The notes under the pieces: generated by a model
What the model was told of the DNA's origin: nothing
Database searches by the model: none
Seen by the model: only the letters and a program-made list of their open reading frames with translations
Origin: Paenibacillus aurantius
Lineage (GTDB): Bacteria > Bacillota > Bacilli > Paenibacillales > NBRC-103111
Assembly (NCBI RefSeq): GCF_032268605.1
Contig: NZ_CP130318.1
Coordinates: 3,382,001 to 3,446,000, forward strand
Direction: 5' to 3'
Length of the DNA: 64,000 nt
Program-made: the position numbers and the translations under genes
In this document: piece after piece, positions 7,614 through 16,689 of the stretch
How positions within the stretch are numbered: position 1 is the first letter of the stretch
How the letters are laid out: every line of letters begins with the position of its first letter

Positions 7614-7665
7614 GGGTTAAGGATAAGGAACGGCGGTTCGGACGACTGGACTCCTCTTACCGTGC

Positions 7666-8709
7666 TTATACCGAAAGGCTTGGTGTGGCAATGGGGACAG
7701 GCGTTCCCTTCTCGAAGGCAGACTGCCTTTCGGCTTCCGCAATAAGCAGTGCGGTTAACGTATCTTCGGGATTCGCGACATCGACCGGGGTGTTGTTCCG
7801 AATGGCATTGGCGAAATACCTTATTTCGCGGTAATAGCCCGCATCCTTCGAAAGCTCGGGCACAAAGCCCCGGCCGTCCTTCGGATGATCCTTAAGCACC
7901 CGCTTCTCGAAGAGCAGGGTCCCTCCCTCGAAGGTGACCCGGTACGCCATCTCGAAGCCGACGTCCCCTTCGATGGATCGGTCCATATGGGCCGTGACCA
8001 CCTTCCGGTCCTCGTACAGGTATTGGGCCGACAGGACATCGAGTGTGCTTTCGGGCAGGACGTCTCCGCCAACCGTCGTTACCGCGAGAGGGCGTCCGAA
8101 CAGCCAATGGATGATGTCGATGTCGTGAATATGAAAATCCAGCAGGCCTCCCCCGCTCGTCTCCGCCCGGATCATCCAATTCTCGTAGGTCCAGATGGGC
8201 GGACTGCAGAGCCGGTAAAAGGACGCGGAACGAACCTTGCCATACCGTCCGCTTGCCACCGTTTCCTTTAAATACTCGTATTCCGGCCAGAACCGGAGGC
8301 AGTGAGCGATCATCAGCTTCCGTCCCGTTTCCTTCGAAACCCGAATCATCTCCGCGCCATCCGCGCTGTTTAAGGCCATGGGCTTCTCGCACAGGACATG
8401 AAGGCCTTTCCTAAGGGCTTTTAGGGTGACCTCCTTGTGCAGGTAAGTAGGAAGAACGATGTCGACGAAATCCAACTCCTCCTCTTCCAGCATCCTGTCG
8501 ATATCGGTGTACTGCCGATACCGGCTATAATCGATGTCCGCACTCGGCACTTGAATATTTCCCTCCGTATAGATCCCTTGAAACTTTCGGGAGTCAATGT
8601 CGCAGATGGAGGTCAGGCGGACGGGAAAGCCTTCTTCCTCCAGGCGGATATAGTTCTTCAGGTGTGTCCTCCCCATAAACCCGATTCCAATTAGTCCGGC
8701 TTTCAGCAT
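7666..8709 (-). CDS. Gfo/Idh/MocA-family oxidoreductase
   Basis: 347 residues. The N-terminal Rossmann fold has GLIGIGFMGRTHLKNY, and the family signature CEKPMA (dinucleotide/substrate-binding Lys-Pro) is intact, followed by a C-terminal alpha/beta domain with the DFHIHDIDIIHWLFG motif (catalytic Asp/His). Such enzymes oxidise or epimerise sugars and inositols with NAD(P). It is transcribed divergently from the AraC regulator at 8867, so that regulator is a likely controller. Substrate not deducible. Confidence 0.92.
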   Translation of the reverse strand: MLKAGLIGIGFMGRTHLKNYIRLEEEGFPVRLTSICDIDSRKFQGIYTEGNIQVPSADIDYSRYRQYTDIDRMLEEEELDFVDIVLPTYLHKEVTLKALRKGLHVLCEKPMALNSADGAEMIRVSKETGRKLMIAHCLRFWPEYEYLKETVASGRYGKVRSASFYRLCSPPIWTYENWMIRAETSGGGLLDFHIHDIDIIHWLFGRPLAVTTVGGDVLPESTLDVLSAQYLYEDRKVVTAHMDRSIEGDVGFEMAYRVTFEGGTLLFEKRVLKDHPKDGRGFVPELSKDAGYYREIRYFANAIRNNTPVDVANPEDTLTALLIAEAERQSAFEKGTPVPIATPSLSV

Positions 8710-8740
8710 GATCGTTTCCGTCTCCTCCTTCGCTTATTTC

Positions 8741-8767
8741 TTTGCACATTTCTTTATATTTTTGTAC
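8741..8767. promoter_or_regulatory. Possible regulator half-sites in divergent promoter region
   Basis: TTTGCAC at 8741 and TTTGTAC at 8761 resemble the boxes of the 40-bp element seen at 28108, 30534, 31570 and 34566, but the step is 20 rather than 21 and the first box is missing. They lie between the oxidoreductase and AraC genes. Confidence 0.35.
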
Positions 8768-8866
8768 GAATTTTGTTATTCCACCCATTCTTTGGAGGAT
8801 TTTCAACCCTTTTGGAGAACTAGGTAGGGGATGGGTTCTTAACAAAAAAAGGGGGGGAATTATAAC

Positions 8867-9769
8867 TTGAAATTGATGCGTTATGAGATCCAGAATGTCA
8901 TTTCCATCAACAAGCTGATTACATGCTACTATTTCGAATTGGCCAAAAATTACCGGTATGCCGGAGAGAAGCATGACTTTTGGGAGCTCTATTATGTGGA
9001 TAAGGGCGAAATGTCCATCGAGACGGATTTCGGCCATTTCAACCTGAAGCAGGGCGATCTGCTGTTTCATGAGCCGAATGAGTTTCACAGCCCCCGCAGC
9101 AACGGTGTCGTGGCTTGCAACGTCTTCATCGTCACCTTCGAATGCGATTCTTCGCCCATGTCCTTTTTCCTTAAGCAGAAGCTGTTTCACCTGGGGGATT
9201 ACGAGCGGTCCCTGCTGTCCCAGATGATGAAGGAAGGGTTTAACGCCTTCGGGGTTAATCCGTTTCATACGGGACGGATCCTCAGCGCACGAGAGAACGC
9301 TCCCTTCGGCAGCGAGCAGATGTTCCGCATAAATCTTGAGACCTTGCTCATCCGCCTAATCCGCAACAGCACCTCTCCTCAGCCTGTCTACAAGCTTTCT
9401 TCCGCCGCAAGGGAGAAGCAGGAGATGGACACTACAGATAAAATCCTCGCCTATATGGAAGAGAACATCGGCCAGAACCTTACGCTCGACCATCTGTGCG
9501 AAGTCTTTACCATCGGAAGAACCCAATTGAGCATTCTGTTCAAGAAAAGAGTCGGACGTGGAGTCATGGAGCACTCCAACGACCTCAAAATCCAAAAGGC
9601 CAAGGTTCTGATCCGTGAGGAAGATTACAACTTGACCGAAATCTCCGAGCTTCTCGGCTACAGCAGCGTGCATTACTTCTCCCGCCACTTCAAGAAAGCG
9701 ACCGGAATGACGCCCTCCGAGTATGCCAAATCCTTAAGGGCCGGCTTCAGCCGTTACCGGCCCCACTGA
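8867..9769 (+). CDS. AraC-family transcriptional regulator
   Basis: 300 residues from TTG at 8867 with a poly-G ribosome binding site (GGGGGGG) nine bases ahead; ATG at 8876 is the alternative. The N-terminal half is a cupin sensor (ELYYVDKGEMSIETDFG and LLFHEPNEFHSP). The C-terminal 100 residues are the two AraC helix-turn-helices: LTLDHLCEVFTIGRTQLSILF and LTEISELLGYSSVHYFSRHF. It sits divergently at the end of the large sugar-ABC locus and is the best local candidate to bind the repeated 21-bp-spaced boxes found upstream of that locus, since AraC proteins typically bind direct repeats two helical turns apart. Confidence 0.92.
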   Translation: MKLMRYEIQNVISINKLITCYYFELAKNYRYAGEKHDFWELYYVDKGEMSIETDFGHFNLKQGDLLFHEPNEFHSPRSNGVVACNVFIVTFECDSSPMSFFLKQKLFHLGDYERSLLSQMMKEGFNAFGVNPFHTGRILSARENAPFGSEQMFRINLETLLIRLIRNSTSPQPVYKLSSAAREKQEMDTTDKILAYMEENIGQNLTLDHLCEVFTIGRTQLSILFKKRVGRGVMEHSNDLKIQKAKVLIREEDYNLTEISELLGYSSVHYFSRHFKKATGMTPSEYAKSLRAGFSRYRPH

Positions 9770-9772
9770 TGG

Positions 9773-10795
9773 TTAAGCCTGCTGCACCGGGTTCCGGAAG
9801 TGGATTTCCCGGTGACTGCGGTGGGACTCATACGTTCCGAGGATAATCTCGAGCGAATGGCGGCCGTCTTCCCCCGTGACCTGCGGTTCACGATTCTCGA
9901 GGATGGCCCGTGACATGTCCCTTATTTGCATGCGGTGCCCGTCCGGGATGACCTGAAACGGCGGAAAATCCGGAATTTCGATGGGTTCCCCCATGACCTC
10001 AAGGGTAGTAATTTGGTCTCCGGTCAGAACAACCGTCCCCAAATCCCCATGGATGATAATCTGATGATCCGGCTGCTTATAAGCCGTGGTGGTGGCTTCC
10101 AGCGTTCCAAGTGCCCCATTGCAGAATTGAAGCGCGGTAACCGCCGTGTCTTCCACTTCAATATCCCGCAGAACGTTGCGGGCGAATCCCTTCAAGCTCT
10201 CGACCGGTCCGGCGAGCCATTGCAGCAGGTCGACCGTATGAATTCCCTGGTTCATCATGGCTCCGCCGCCGTCCATGGCCCAAGTCCCTCTCCAGCCGGC
10301 GCTGTCGTAATAAGCCTGATTCCGGTAAAATTTCACATACCCCGAGCAGAGGCTCAAGCGGCCGAGCCGTCCCTCGTCGATCAGCTTCTTCACGAATACG
10401 GCGGCAGGAGACATTCTTCTCGGGAAGATGGTGGTCAGCTTGACGCCGGCCTGCGAGCAGGCCTCGATCATCTGCTCCACATCCTCCAGCACGATGGCCA
10501 TCGGCTTCTCGCAAACAACATGCTTGCCAGCGGCGGCTGCCATTATCGTCTGTTCGGCATGCAGCCCGCTAGGTGTGCAAATGCACACCGCATCGATATC
10601 CGGCTGGGCAAGCAGGACTTCCAGCCGTGTATAAGCGCGTACGCCGTATTTGGCGGCCGTCTCCTCGGCTCTTTGCTCATTGGCGTCGCAAACGGCGACC
10701 AGCTCCGCCTCTTCCGTTTCATTAATTCCTTGAAAATGACTCGCCGAGATACCCCCGCAGCCGACAACGGCAAATCTTACTTTTCCGGTATTCAT
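9773..10795 (-). CDS. Gfo/Idh/MocA-family oxidoreductase
   Basis: 340 residues. AVVGCGGISASHFQGI is the nucleotide-binding loop, VVCEKPMAIV the family CEKP signature, and MMNQGIHTVDLLQWLAG carries the catalytic His/Asp pair. It is the last gene of the leftward ABC operon, 40 bp behind the next oxidoreductase, so it probably processes the imported sugar or its oxidised derivative. It ends three bases short of the converging AraC stop. Confidence 0.92.
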   Translation of the reverse strand: MNTGKVRFAVVGCGGISASHFQGINETEEAELVAVCDANEQRAEETAAKYGVRAYTRLEVLLAQPDIDAVCICTPSGLHAEQTIMAAAAGKHVVCEKPMAIVLEDVEQMIEACSQAGVKLTTIFPRRMSPAAVFVKKLIDEGRLGRLSLCSGYVKFYRNQAYYDSAGWRGTWAMDGGGAMMNQGIHTVDLLQWLAGPVESLKGFARNVLRDIEVEDTAVTALQFCNGALGTLEATTTAYKQPDHQIIIHGDLGTVVLTGDQITTLEVMGEPIEIPDFPPFQVIPDGHRMQIRDMSRAILENREPQVTGEDGRHSLEIILGTYESHRSHREIHFRNPVQQA

Positions 10796-10835
10796 CTGGT
10801 TCCTCCACTTCGTTTTAGTTACTGCATTAGGACCA

Positions 10836-11858
10836 CTAGCCGATGGGTTGATGGACGTTGTTCAGAAAGACGGCCTTCTCGTCGGCCTCCACGGCCGCCC
10901 GACAGGTCTGCAGCACGTCCTTATGGGTTAAGCGTGAGTCCTTCCCCTCCAGGCGCCTGAGGAAATCCTCCGTCAGGCTCCACGGGGGCGCCTCCAACTC
11001 CACCCGCTCATAAGGCGAGTCATGAAGGATGCGGAAGAAGAGCTCTTCCTTCGCTATGGCGGGGTCTCCGCTTAAGCGGAGCTCAGCCGCCCCGGCGGTT
11101 CCGGTAATGAAAATCCGGCAGTCTCCCCAGGTCCAGCTGGCTTCGGGGGTGTGCCAATCGGAATAAAGCTGGGCGAGCGCTCCCCCGTCCATGACCACCT
11201 GGGCGCAGGCGGTGTCATAGAAGGTCGGATACTCGGGCATGCCGTTCTTCGTGACGACCGTCTGGACGGAACGGATTTCCTGGCCGGTCAGCCAGCGGAG
11301 AAGGTCGAAGTCATGCACAAACAAATCAATGACAATGCCTCCGTTCTGTTCCTTCGAGAAATGCCAGGCGTGGCGGGAAGAAGGAGTCAGCTTATGCGGC
11401 TTGCGCATGGTGAGGCTGACCACTTTGCCTAGCTCTCCTCTCTCCAGCATCCGGCTCAAGGTATAGAGGACAGGGCGGAACCGCTCGGTTAGCATCATCC
11501 CGATCTGGATGCCTCCTCTACCGATCACCCCTTCCAAGCGTTCCAGCTGATGGCGGTTGACCGCAATCGGCTTGTCGAGCATGACGTGCTTCCCGTAAGC
11601 CTCGCACTGCTCGATCACGTCCAGCTTGAACGCATTCACGGCCGACGACCCGATCACACTTACCTCTGGGTCCTCGAGCAGCCTTCTCGCCTCCTTCACC
11701 AGGGGAATGCCGTGCTGCCGGGAAAGCCGCTCGGCCAGAGCCGGCTCCCCCGTTTCGCTAATCCCTGCACAGCGGTGACCCAACCGCAGCATTTCCGTAA
11801 GAAAGCCGGCAATGTGGCCGTGCTGGCAGCCGATAATGCCGAAGATTCGATTAGACAT
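10836..11858 (-). CDS. Gfo/Idh/MocA-family oxidoreductase, divergent
   Basis: 340 residues. The nucleotide-binding region reads FGIIGCQHGHIAGFL, a variant loop in which the usual G-x-G-x-x-G is altered to GCQHGH; the signature is MLDKPIA instead of CEKP, and IVIDLFVHDFDLLRWL supplies the His/Asp motif. It belongs to the Gfo/Idh/MocA superfamily but is the most divergent of the three here, and the modified loop may alter cofactor handling. Located in the operon between permease and oxidoreductase genes. Confidence 0.85.
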   Translation of the reverse strand: MSNRIFGIIGCQHGHIAGFLTEMLRLGHRCAGISETGEPALAERLSRQHGIPLVKEARRLLEDPEVSVIGSSAVNAFKLDVIEQCEAYGKHVMLDKPIAVNRHQLERLEGVIGRGGIQIGMMLTERFRPVLYTLSRMLERGELGKVVSLTMRKPHKLTPSSRHAWHFSKEQNGGIVIDLFVHDFDLLRWLTGQEIRSVQTVVTKNGMPEYPTFYDTACAQVVMDGGALAQLYSDWHTPEASWTWGDCRIFITGTAGAAELRLSGDPAIAKEELFFRILHDSPYERVELEAPPWSLTEDFLRRLEGKDSRLTHKDVLQTCRAAVEADEKAVFLNNVHQPIG

Positions 11859-11923
11859 GCCTTACACCTCGCTTCTTCAGATTGTGGCATCTAGCCTGTA
11901 ATCTCCTTTTCGCGCATGGGCGA

Positions 11924-12847
11924 TTATTCAACCAGTCCGGTCCGCTCCACGCCTTCCACGAACCAGCGCTGGGCAATCAAATAGACGATCAGCGGCGGCA
12001 TGATGATCAGGAAGCTGGCCGCCATGCGGATGGTCTCGTTCAAGTCGAAGCTCGGCTCGGTGCCATCCCCGCCGTACATTCCCCTCAAGACTTTGTCAAG
12101 ATGGGACAGACTGACGGACAAGGGGAGATCACTTCCGTTAAGCACGAGTCCGGTAATGAAGGTTTCGTTCCAATGCCATACAAACGAAAAGAGAAAGACG
12201 ACAAGAACGGCCGGTTTGGCCAAGGGAACCATAACTTTCCAATACACCCGGAACGGCCCGGCCCCGTCAATAAGGGCCGCGTCCTCCAGTTCTTTAGGCA
12301 GCGTGGAGAAGAACTGCCGGAAGATGATGACGAACAAGGCGCCGCGAAGCCCGTGCCCTAGCAGAGCCGGTGTGATGATCGCCATCGGGGAGCCGAGCAG
12401 ATCCAGCTTCCGGTACAGCACGTAGAGCGGAATAATCAGCGTCTGCGGCGGGATCAAGAAGCTGAATACCAAGAGCCCGAACAGCAGGTTGCGCCCCGGA
12501 AACTTCAAACGGGCGAAGGAATAGCCGGCAAGGGAACAGACGACAATCTGCCCCCCAGCGGAAGCAAGTGAAATGGTCAGGCTGCTCTTTAAGGCTTTGG
12601 GAAACTGGAGGCCATCCCAAGCCAGCTTCAGATTCGCCCATTCCATGGAAGTGGGAATCCACTTGACCGTCGGATCCAGCAGATCCGCTGTCGTTTTGAA
12701 CATGGTGGAGAGCATATACAGGAACGGGTTCAAGTACATCAAAGCCACATCGACCAGCAGCAGGTAGAGGAGCAGCAGGGCAATTACCCCCATCCCTTCC
12801 ATATCGCCGAGCAGCAGGGTGCGGGCCCGGTTCATCCAATGTCTCAT
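11924..12847 (-). CDS. Sugar ABC permease, MalG/UgpE type (pair 1)
   Basis: 307 residues from ATG at 12847; the open frame extends further upstream over the other permease but that part is not membrane-protein-like. Six hydrophobic segments are seen; the EAA-loop motif that contacts the ATPase appears as LEDAALIDGAGPFRVYWKVMVPLAKPA. The C-terminus (IAQRWFVEGVERTGLVE) is the typical MalG-type ending. It pairs with the upstream gene, 11 bp away. Both permease pairs of the locus presumably share the single ATPase encoded at 23030. Confidence 0.93.
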   Translation of the reverse strand: MRHWMNRARTLLLGDMEGMGVIALLLLYLLLVDVALMYLNPFLYMLSTMFKTTADLLDPTVKWIPTSMEWANLKLAWDGLQFPKALKSSLTISLASAGGQIVVCSLAGYSFARLKFPGRNLLFGLLVFSFLIPPQTLIIPLYVLYRKLDLLGSPMAIITPALLGHGLRGALFVIIFRQFFSTLPKELEDAALIDGAGPFRVYWKVMVPLAKPAVLVVFLFSFVWHWNETFITGLVLNGSDLPLSVSLSHLDKVLRGMYGGDGTEPSFDLNETIRMAASFLIIMPPLIVYLIAQRWFVEGVERTGLVE

Positions 12848-12858
12848 CTCCCGAACAC

Positions 12859-13755
12859 CTACCTTTCCGCACCGTTGTAAACCGTCTTTCTCGCCGCAGC
12901 CAGCACGAGAAGAAGGATGAGAAACACCATGACGAAGTAGATCCAGCCTTGCGCCGCCGAATACCCGTACCCGAGATTCGGATTGGTCATATTCGCCGTG
13001 ATCATGCTGAGAACCGGATTCAGAAGCGGCAGGGTGAACATGTCGACGATGGTATAAATCACGTTTAGCAAAATGAAAGGCGTCAAGGCGGGCAGGGTAA
13101 TCTTCCAGAAGATTTCCCAAGGCGTCGCCCCATCGATCATGGAGGCTTCGTAGACGTTCGTACTGATGGTTTGCAGTCCCGCCAGGTACAGAAGGATCTG
13201 CACGCCCGAATACCACAAAATGACGACGAACATATTGAGGACGGCCAGTATCGGATCCGCCCATAGTTTGGGCAGATTCGCCGCCAGGAACCCCGCCACG
13301 TCGTAATTGTTAAGAAGATCGAGGCTGCCGGCCTTCTGGTTGAAGATCTCCGTGAGCACCTGACCGGTGCTGAAGATAACCGGCAGGAAGAAAATGCCCC
13401 GGAAAGCCATCCGGCCTTTGAATTTCAAGTTAAGCAGCACCGCGACGAACAAGGAAAACACGACGATAATCGGGATAACCAGAACCGAGTTCTTAAGAAT
13501 GCTCAACAGAGCGGCAACGAAAGTATTATCGGACAGAAACGCATACGTGTAGTTCTCGAAGCCCTTCCACTCAAACTTCATTCCCGTTCCCGTGAAGCGG
13601 ATCTTATGAAAGCTCATGTACAGGGAATAGCCGAGCGGATAAAAAACGAAGACGGCCAACCCGACCAGCCAGGGAAGCAGGAAAAGGTAGCCCGAGATCG
13701 CCTGCTGGCTCTCGACCGAGAGCCGGACCCGCTTGCGGTTAGAGGTTCCGATCAT
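12859..13755 (-). CDS. Sugar ABC permease, MalF/UgpA type (pair 1)
   Basis: 298 residues, starting GTG/ATG region with GGAGGGACAGG ahead, six transmembrane segments. The N-terminal segment GYLFLLPWLVGLAVFVFYPL and the EAA loop YEASMIDGATPWEIFWKITLP identify a binding-protein-dependent sugar permease. It overlaps the preceding DUF5696 gene by four bases, which implies translational coupling. Confidence 0.94.
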   Translation of the reverse strand: MIGTSNRKRVRLSVESQQAISGYLFLLPWLVGLAVFVFYPLGYSLYMSFHKIRFTGTGMKFEWKGFENYTYAFLSDNTFVAALLSILKNSVLVIPIIVVFSLFVAVLLNLKFKGRMAFRGIFFLPVIFSTGQVLTEIFNQKAGSLDLLNNYDVAGFLAANLPKLWADPILAVLNMFVVILWYSGVQILLYLAGLQTISTNVYEASMIDGATPWEIFWKITLPALTPFILLNVIYTIVDMFTLPLLNPVLSMITANMTNPNLGYGYSAAQGWIYFVMVFLILLLVLAAARKTVYNGAER

Positions 13756-15974
13756 TTTCCTGTCCCTCCTTCCCGTAAGGCATAATCCCCTGGCGGAACC
13801 GTAAACGCGCCATCCCGGTAAGGCACGTTATTGTAATTCACCACAACCCGGCTGCCGTTGTCATACTGTGTCTCGGTTACTCCTGGCGCAAGCTCACGGT
13901 GACCGGTCATGAAGCGGTTCGAGAGCGGCCCGAGAATTTCATTCCAATGCTTGTAATCCTGCACGATCGTATCCTTCCATTCCTCATAGCGGCTGCTGAA
14001 AATTCCGGCGCCCGGTGTTTTGCGGAGAACATCCGGGCTTTCATGCGTAAGCAGATAGGACAAGCTGGCTCCATATTCCACGCTCTTCAGATAAGCCTTG
14101 CGGTTGCTCAAGTTAAGGAAGGAACCGCTGTAATCGACCAGTCCATGAAGGGCCATCGGGTAGAAAGGAACGCTTTTGGTGGCAACCAGATCATAGGTTT
14201 CGCCCATCGGCAGCGTGCCGATCCCGTTGACTCCCGCCAGACTGTACGCATTGCCGTGTAGGGTCCGGGTAAGCGGAAAGGTTTCCTTGGACAGTCGGAA
14301 AATCTGTGCCAGTTCCTCCGCCGCTTGTCTGCGGGACACCTCATGGCCTTTGCGGTTATCCGAGAACACAAAGTGGCCAATCCCTTTCAGCACGACCCCG
14401 TCAATCCCCAGCTGCTTCAACGGCTGAACCTGTTCCTGAAACAGGCGCAAAGCTACATCCGATGGATTGTCATACATCTTCTTTCCGTTGTAGTCGCCTT
14501 CCAGGGTCCGGTTGTTCCGATTTCTAACGGCATCCCGGGAAGGTACGAAGCGGTCATTGTTCCGGGATTGGGAATAATCGCTCTGCAGAAGGATTCGGTC
14601 CCCTAACGCCTGGGAACGCTTGATAAAGCTTTTCAGCCCCTCCATCCCCCCCAGCTTCTTCTCCGCGGGCAAGACAGCGGGGAGTCGGCTCTCCTCTCCT
14701 CCCTCCGACCATCCGACCAGGGTCGCGTCCAGCTTGCCAACCCCGGCTTTATGCAGCGACTCGGTGATGGCAAACGCCTGGTCGAACGTCGTGGCCGTCA
14801 CGAAATGGGGCTGAAACAAGCCTTTTTCCTCCGCCCCTCCGTAGATCGTCAGCTGCAGTCGCGGGTCGGATGCTCCTTGCCGTTGCTTCAAACCGTACGT
14901 CTCCATTATGTCCGTCCGGTAATCGGCTGCCATTCCGGCGTAATTCGCCTTCTCGGCCGTCTGGAAATAATACCGAATCGCCCGGTCTTCCCGGAGCAGC
15001 TCTTTCTCCATCGCTTTGTAACCGGCTCCTAACCGGCTGGTTTGCCGGAAATACGACTGGCGGTAGTGAAATTGCGGGGCAATCCAGTGAAACGACGTGT
15101 ACAGGCCGGCAGGAGTGGCATGAACACTTGCCGCTGTTTCCCCCTCCTTGATGACGCCCAGGAACGACTGGCCGTCATGGGCCATTCCGAATACCGGAAG
15201 CGGGGCATCGAAGCTGCGTCCTGTTCCCTGGTCGGGCAGCGCCCGGTCGGTCCCGTAGAGAAGGGCCGTGTACCGGTAAGGAAGCTGCTTCTCGTCCTTC
15301 ATCGGCACCAAGGCTCCCATTTCCGCCGGAACCAGCATATAGCCGTCCTGGATATCCTGCTTGCGGACCGCTCCCATAAAAGGATAGGGCCAAAGGGACG
15401 TTACCTGCTTGCTGGACGTTTCTTTGATGGATTCAGCCGGAACGGTTATGTCCAAGTGTCCTTGGGCCAAGACGGCCTTGACGTTGAAGGAGATCCCGAG
15501 CGTTCTCAGGTCATAGCCGATTTCCACCCCGGCTGAAGCGGGGCGGATCGTGACCTTGGTTTTGGAATCGTCCAGGTTGGCGGTCGAGATGGTGACGCTT
15601 GTATTCTGCTTCGATCCGTCCACATAATCGGCCAGGAAAGGAGAGAGAAGATGGTTCCTCCACAGCCCCTTCGGCTCCGCGGCCAGAGCGGCTTCGGAAG
15701 GAAGGCTGCTCCATTCCTTACCGGAATCCTTATGCCTTATCTTCAGATGTCCGGCATCGTTGACCCAAAGCTCCAGACCGTCCGCTTCCGCGTATTTCTG
15801 GAAGCTGTCGGCTTTGTAGGACACCGCCTGGATCGAGGACGGGTCGATCACGTTCCCCTCTACCTGTCGGTTGGCAGGAACGGCTTGGGTCCACGATTTC
15901 CAGGGCTGCTGGATCACGAGGAAGATAATCAGCAGAACCGCTGCCAGAAGACCGGCTGCTGCACGTTTACGCAC
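13752..15974 (-). CDS. DUF5696 protein, membrane-anchored putative glycosidase-like
   Basis: 740 residues from a GTG with GGGAGGTGA ahead. One N-terminal membrane segment (LLAAVLLIIFLVIQQPW), then an all-beta region and, from about residue 360, a TIM-barrel-like region with acidic motifs (LLQSDYSQSRNNDRF, GIDGVVLKGIGHFVFSDN). The length and arrangement match DUF5696 proteins that in Paenibacillus are regularly found inside sugar-ABC operons. The barrel suggests carbohydrate processing at the outer membrane face, but activity is unproven. It overlaps both neighbours by a few bases. Confidence 0.75.
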   Translation of the reverse strand: MRKRAAAGLLAAVLLIIFLVIQQPWKSWTQAVPANRQVEGNVIDPSSIQAVSYKADSFQKYAEADGLELWVNDAGHLKIRHKDSGKEWSSLPSEAALAAEPKGLWRNHLLSPFLADYVDGSKQNTSVTISTANLDDSKTKVTIRPASAGVEIGYDLRTLGISFNVKAVLAQGHLDITVPAESIKETSSKQVTSLWPYPFMGAVRKQDIQDGYMLVPAEMGALVPMKDEKQLPYRYTALLYGTDRALPDQGTGRSFDAPLPVFGMAHDGQSFLGVIKEGETAASVHATPAGLYTSFHWIAPQFHYRQSYFRQTSRLGAGYKAMEKELLREDRAIRYYFQTAEKANYAGMAADYRTDIMETYGLKQRQGASDPRLQLTIYGGAEEKGLFQPHFVTATTFDQAFAITESLHKAGVGKLDATLVGWSEGGEESRLPAVLPAEKKLGGMEGLKSFIKRSQALGDRILLQSDYSQSRNNDRFVPSRDAVRNRNNRTLEGDYNGKKMYDNPSDVALRLFQEQVQPLKQLGIDGVVLKGIGHFVFSDNRKGHEVSRRQAAEELAQIFRLSKETFPLTRTLHGNAYSLAGVNGIGTLPMGETYDLVATKSVPFYPMALHGLVDYSGSFLNLSNRKAYLKSVEYGASLSYLLTHESPDVLRKTPGAGIFSSRYEEWKDTIVQDYKHWNEILGPLSNRFMTGHRELAPGVTETQYDNGSRVVVNYNNVPYRDGAFTVPPGDYALREGGTGK

Positions 15975-16689
15975 GATAGGTCACCTCCCGGATGACCTGT
16001 GTAAGGAAGTCATAGAGCTGGAAGGTCAACCCGGCGACAATGAACAGAAGCACCCAGACGGCAATCATGAACAATACCGTGACGACCAGGTTGACGATCG
16101 TCTCCTGAATGTCGTAATTATGAATCTCTTTCACCATAATAAAGAACAGGATAAGGGTCCATCCGATCATCACCCACTGGGCGGTGCTGTAAACAACCTT
16201 CTCACTCAAGGTCAAGACATTGGTAATTAAAGCAGCCGGAACGCTGAGCAGAATGAACGGCATTAGGGAATAGCTGCTTGCTGTGAATACCTCGGTCCAT
16301 CTTCCCTGGCCTTTCATGATGGATGCGATCATGTAATTCGCCATGACCCAGGTCAGCCAAGGAAGGCCGTACTGCACCAGCAGCTGGAGAGGGTTGACTC
16401 CGGCCTCCGTCGGATTAAACGTATAGGCGGTCAAGCTTTCGGATACCAGCAGGACGATATAGGCCAGGACGAGCAGCACAACGGAGGCCGTCAGCGAAGC
16501 CCGGTTACGGTAACGAATGTCCCAGAACACATCAAAAGGATGCTTGAGGATTCGGAAAGCCTGCTTAAGCTGAAAGCCTACCGCTCCGAGGTAGTCCTTC
16601 CCCATCGAAGAAAGCTCTCTTTGCCGGCTCGGCCGGTCTTTCTCCCGGAGGCGAGCGGTTGATTCAGGCGGGATGTTCAACGGTTTCAA
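15967..16689 (-). CDS. YIP1-family membrane protein
   Basis: 240 residues from TTG (AAGGAGGAGG upstream). After a hydrophilic N-terminus come about five membrane segments; the region LQLLVQYGLPWLTWVMANYM and the following GQGRWTEVFTASSYSLMPF are typical YIP1 features. Function in bacteria is unknown. It overlaps the NHL-repeat gene by 26 bp and the DUF5696 gene by 8 bp, so the three are translationally coupled and probably act together. Confidence 0.82.
   Translation of the reverse strand: MKPLNIPPESTARLREKDRPSRQRELSSMGKDYLGAVGFQLKQAFRILKHPFDVFWDIRYRNRASLTASVVLLVLAYIVLLVSESLTAYTFNPTEAGVNPLQLLVQYGLPWLTWVMANYMIASIMKGQGRWTEVFTASSYSLMPFILLSVPAALITNVLTLSEKVVYSTAQWVMIGWTLILFFIMVKEIHNYDIQETIVNLVVTVLFMIAVWVLLFIVAGLTFQLYDFLTQVIREVTYRA

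Noticed and set aside
12848-13264. Upstream extension of the pair-1 MalG permease frame to 446 codons
   Set aside because: The extension overlaps the other permease gene and reads as His/Arg-rich nonsense; the ATG at 12847 gives the normal permease length.
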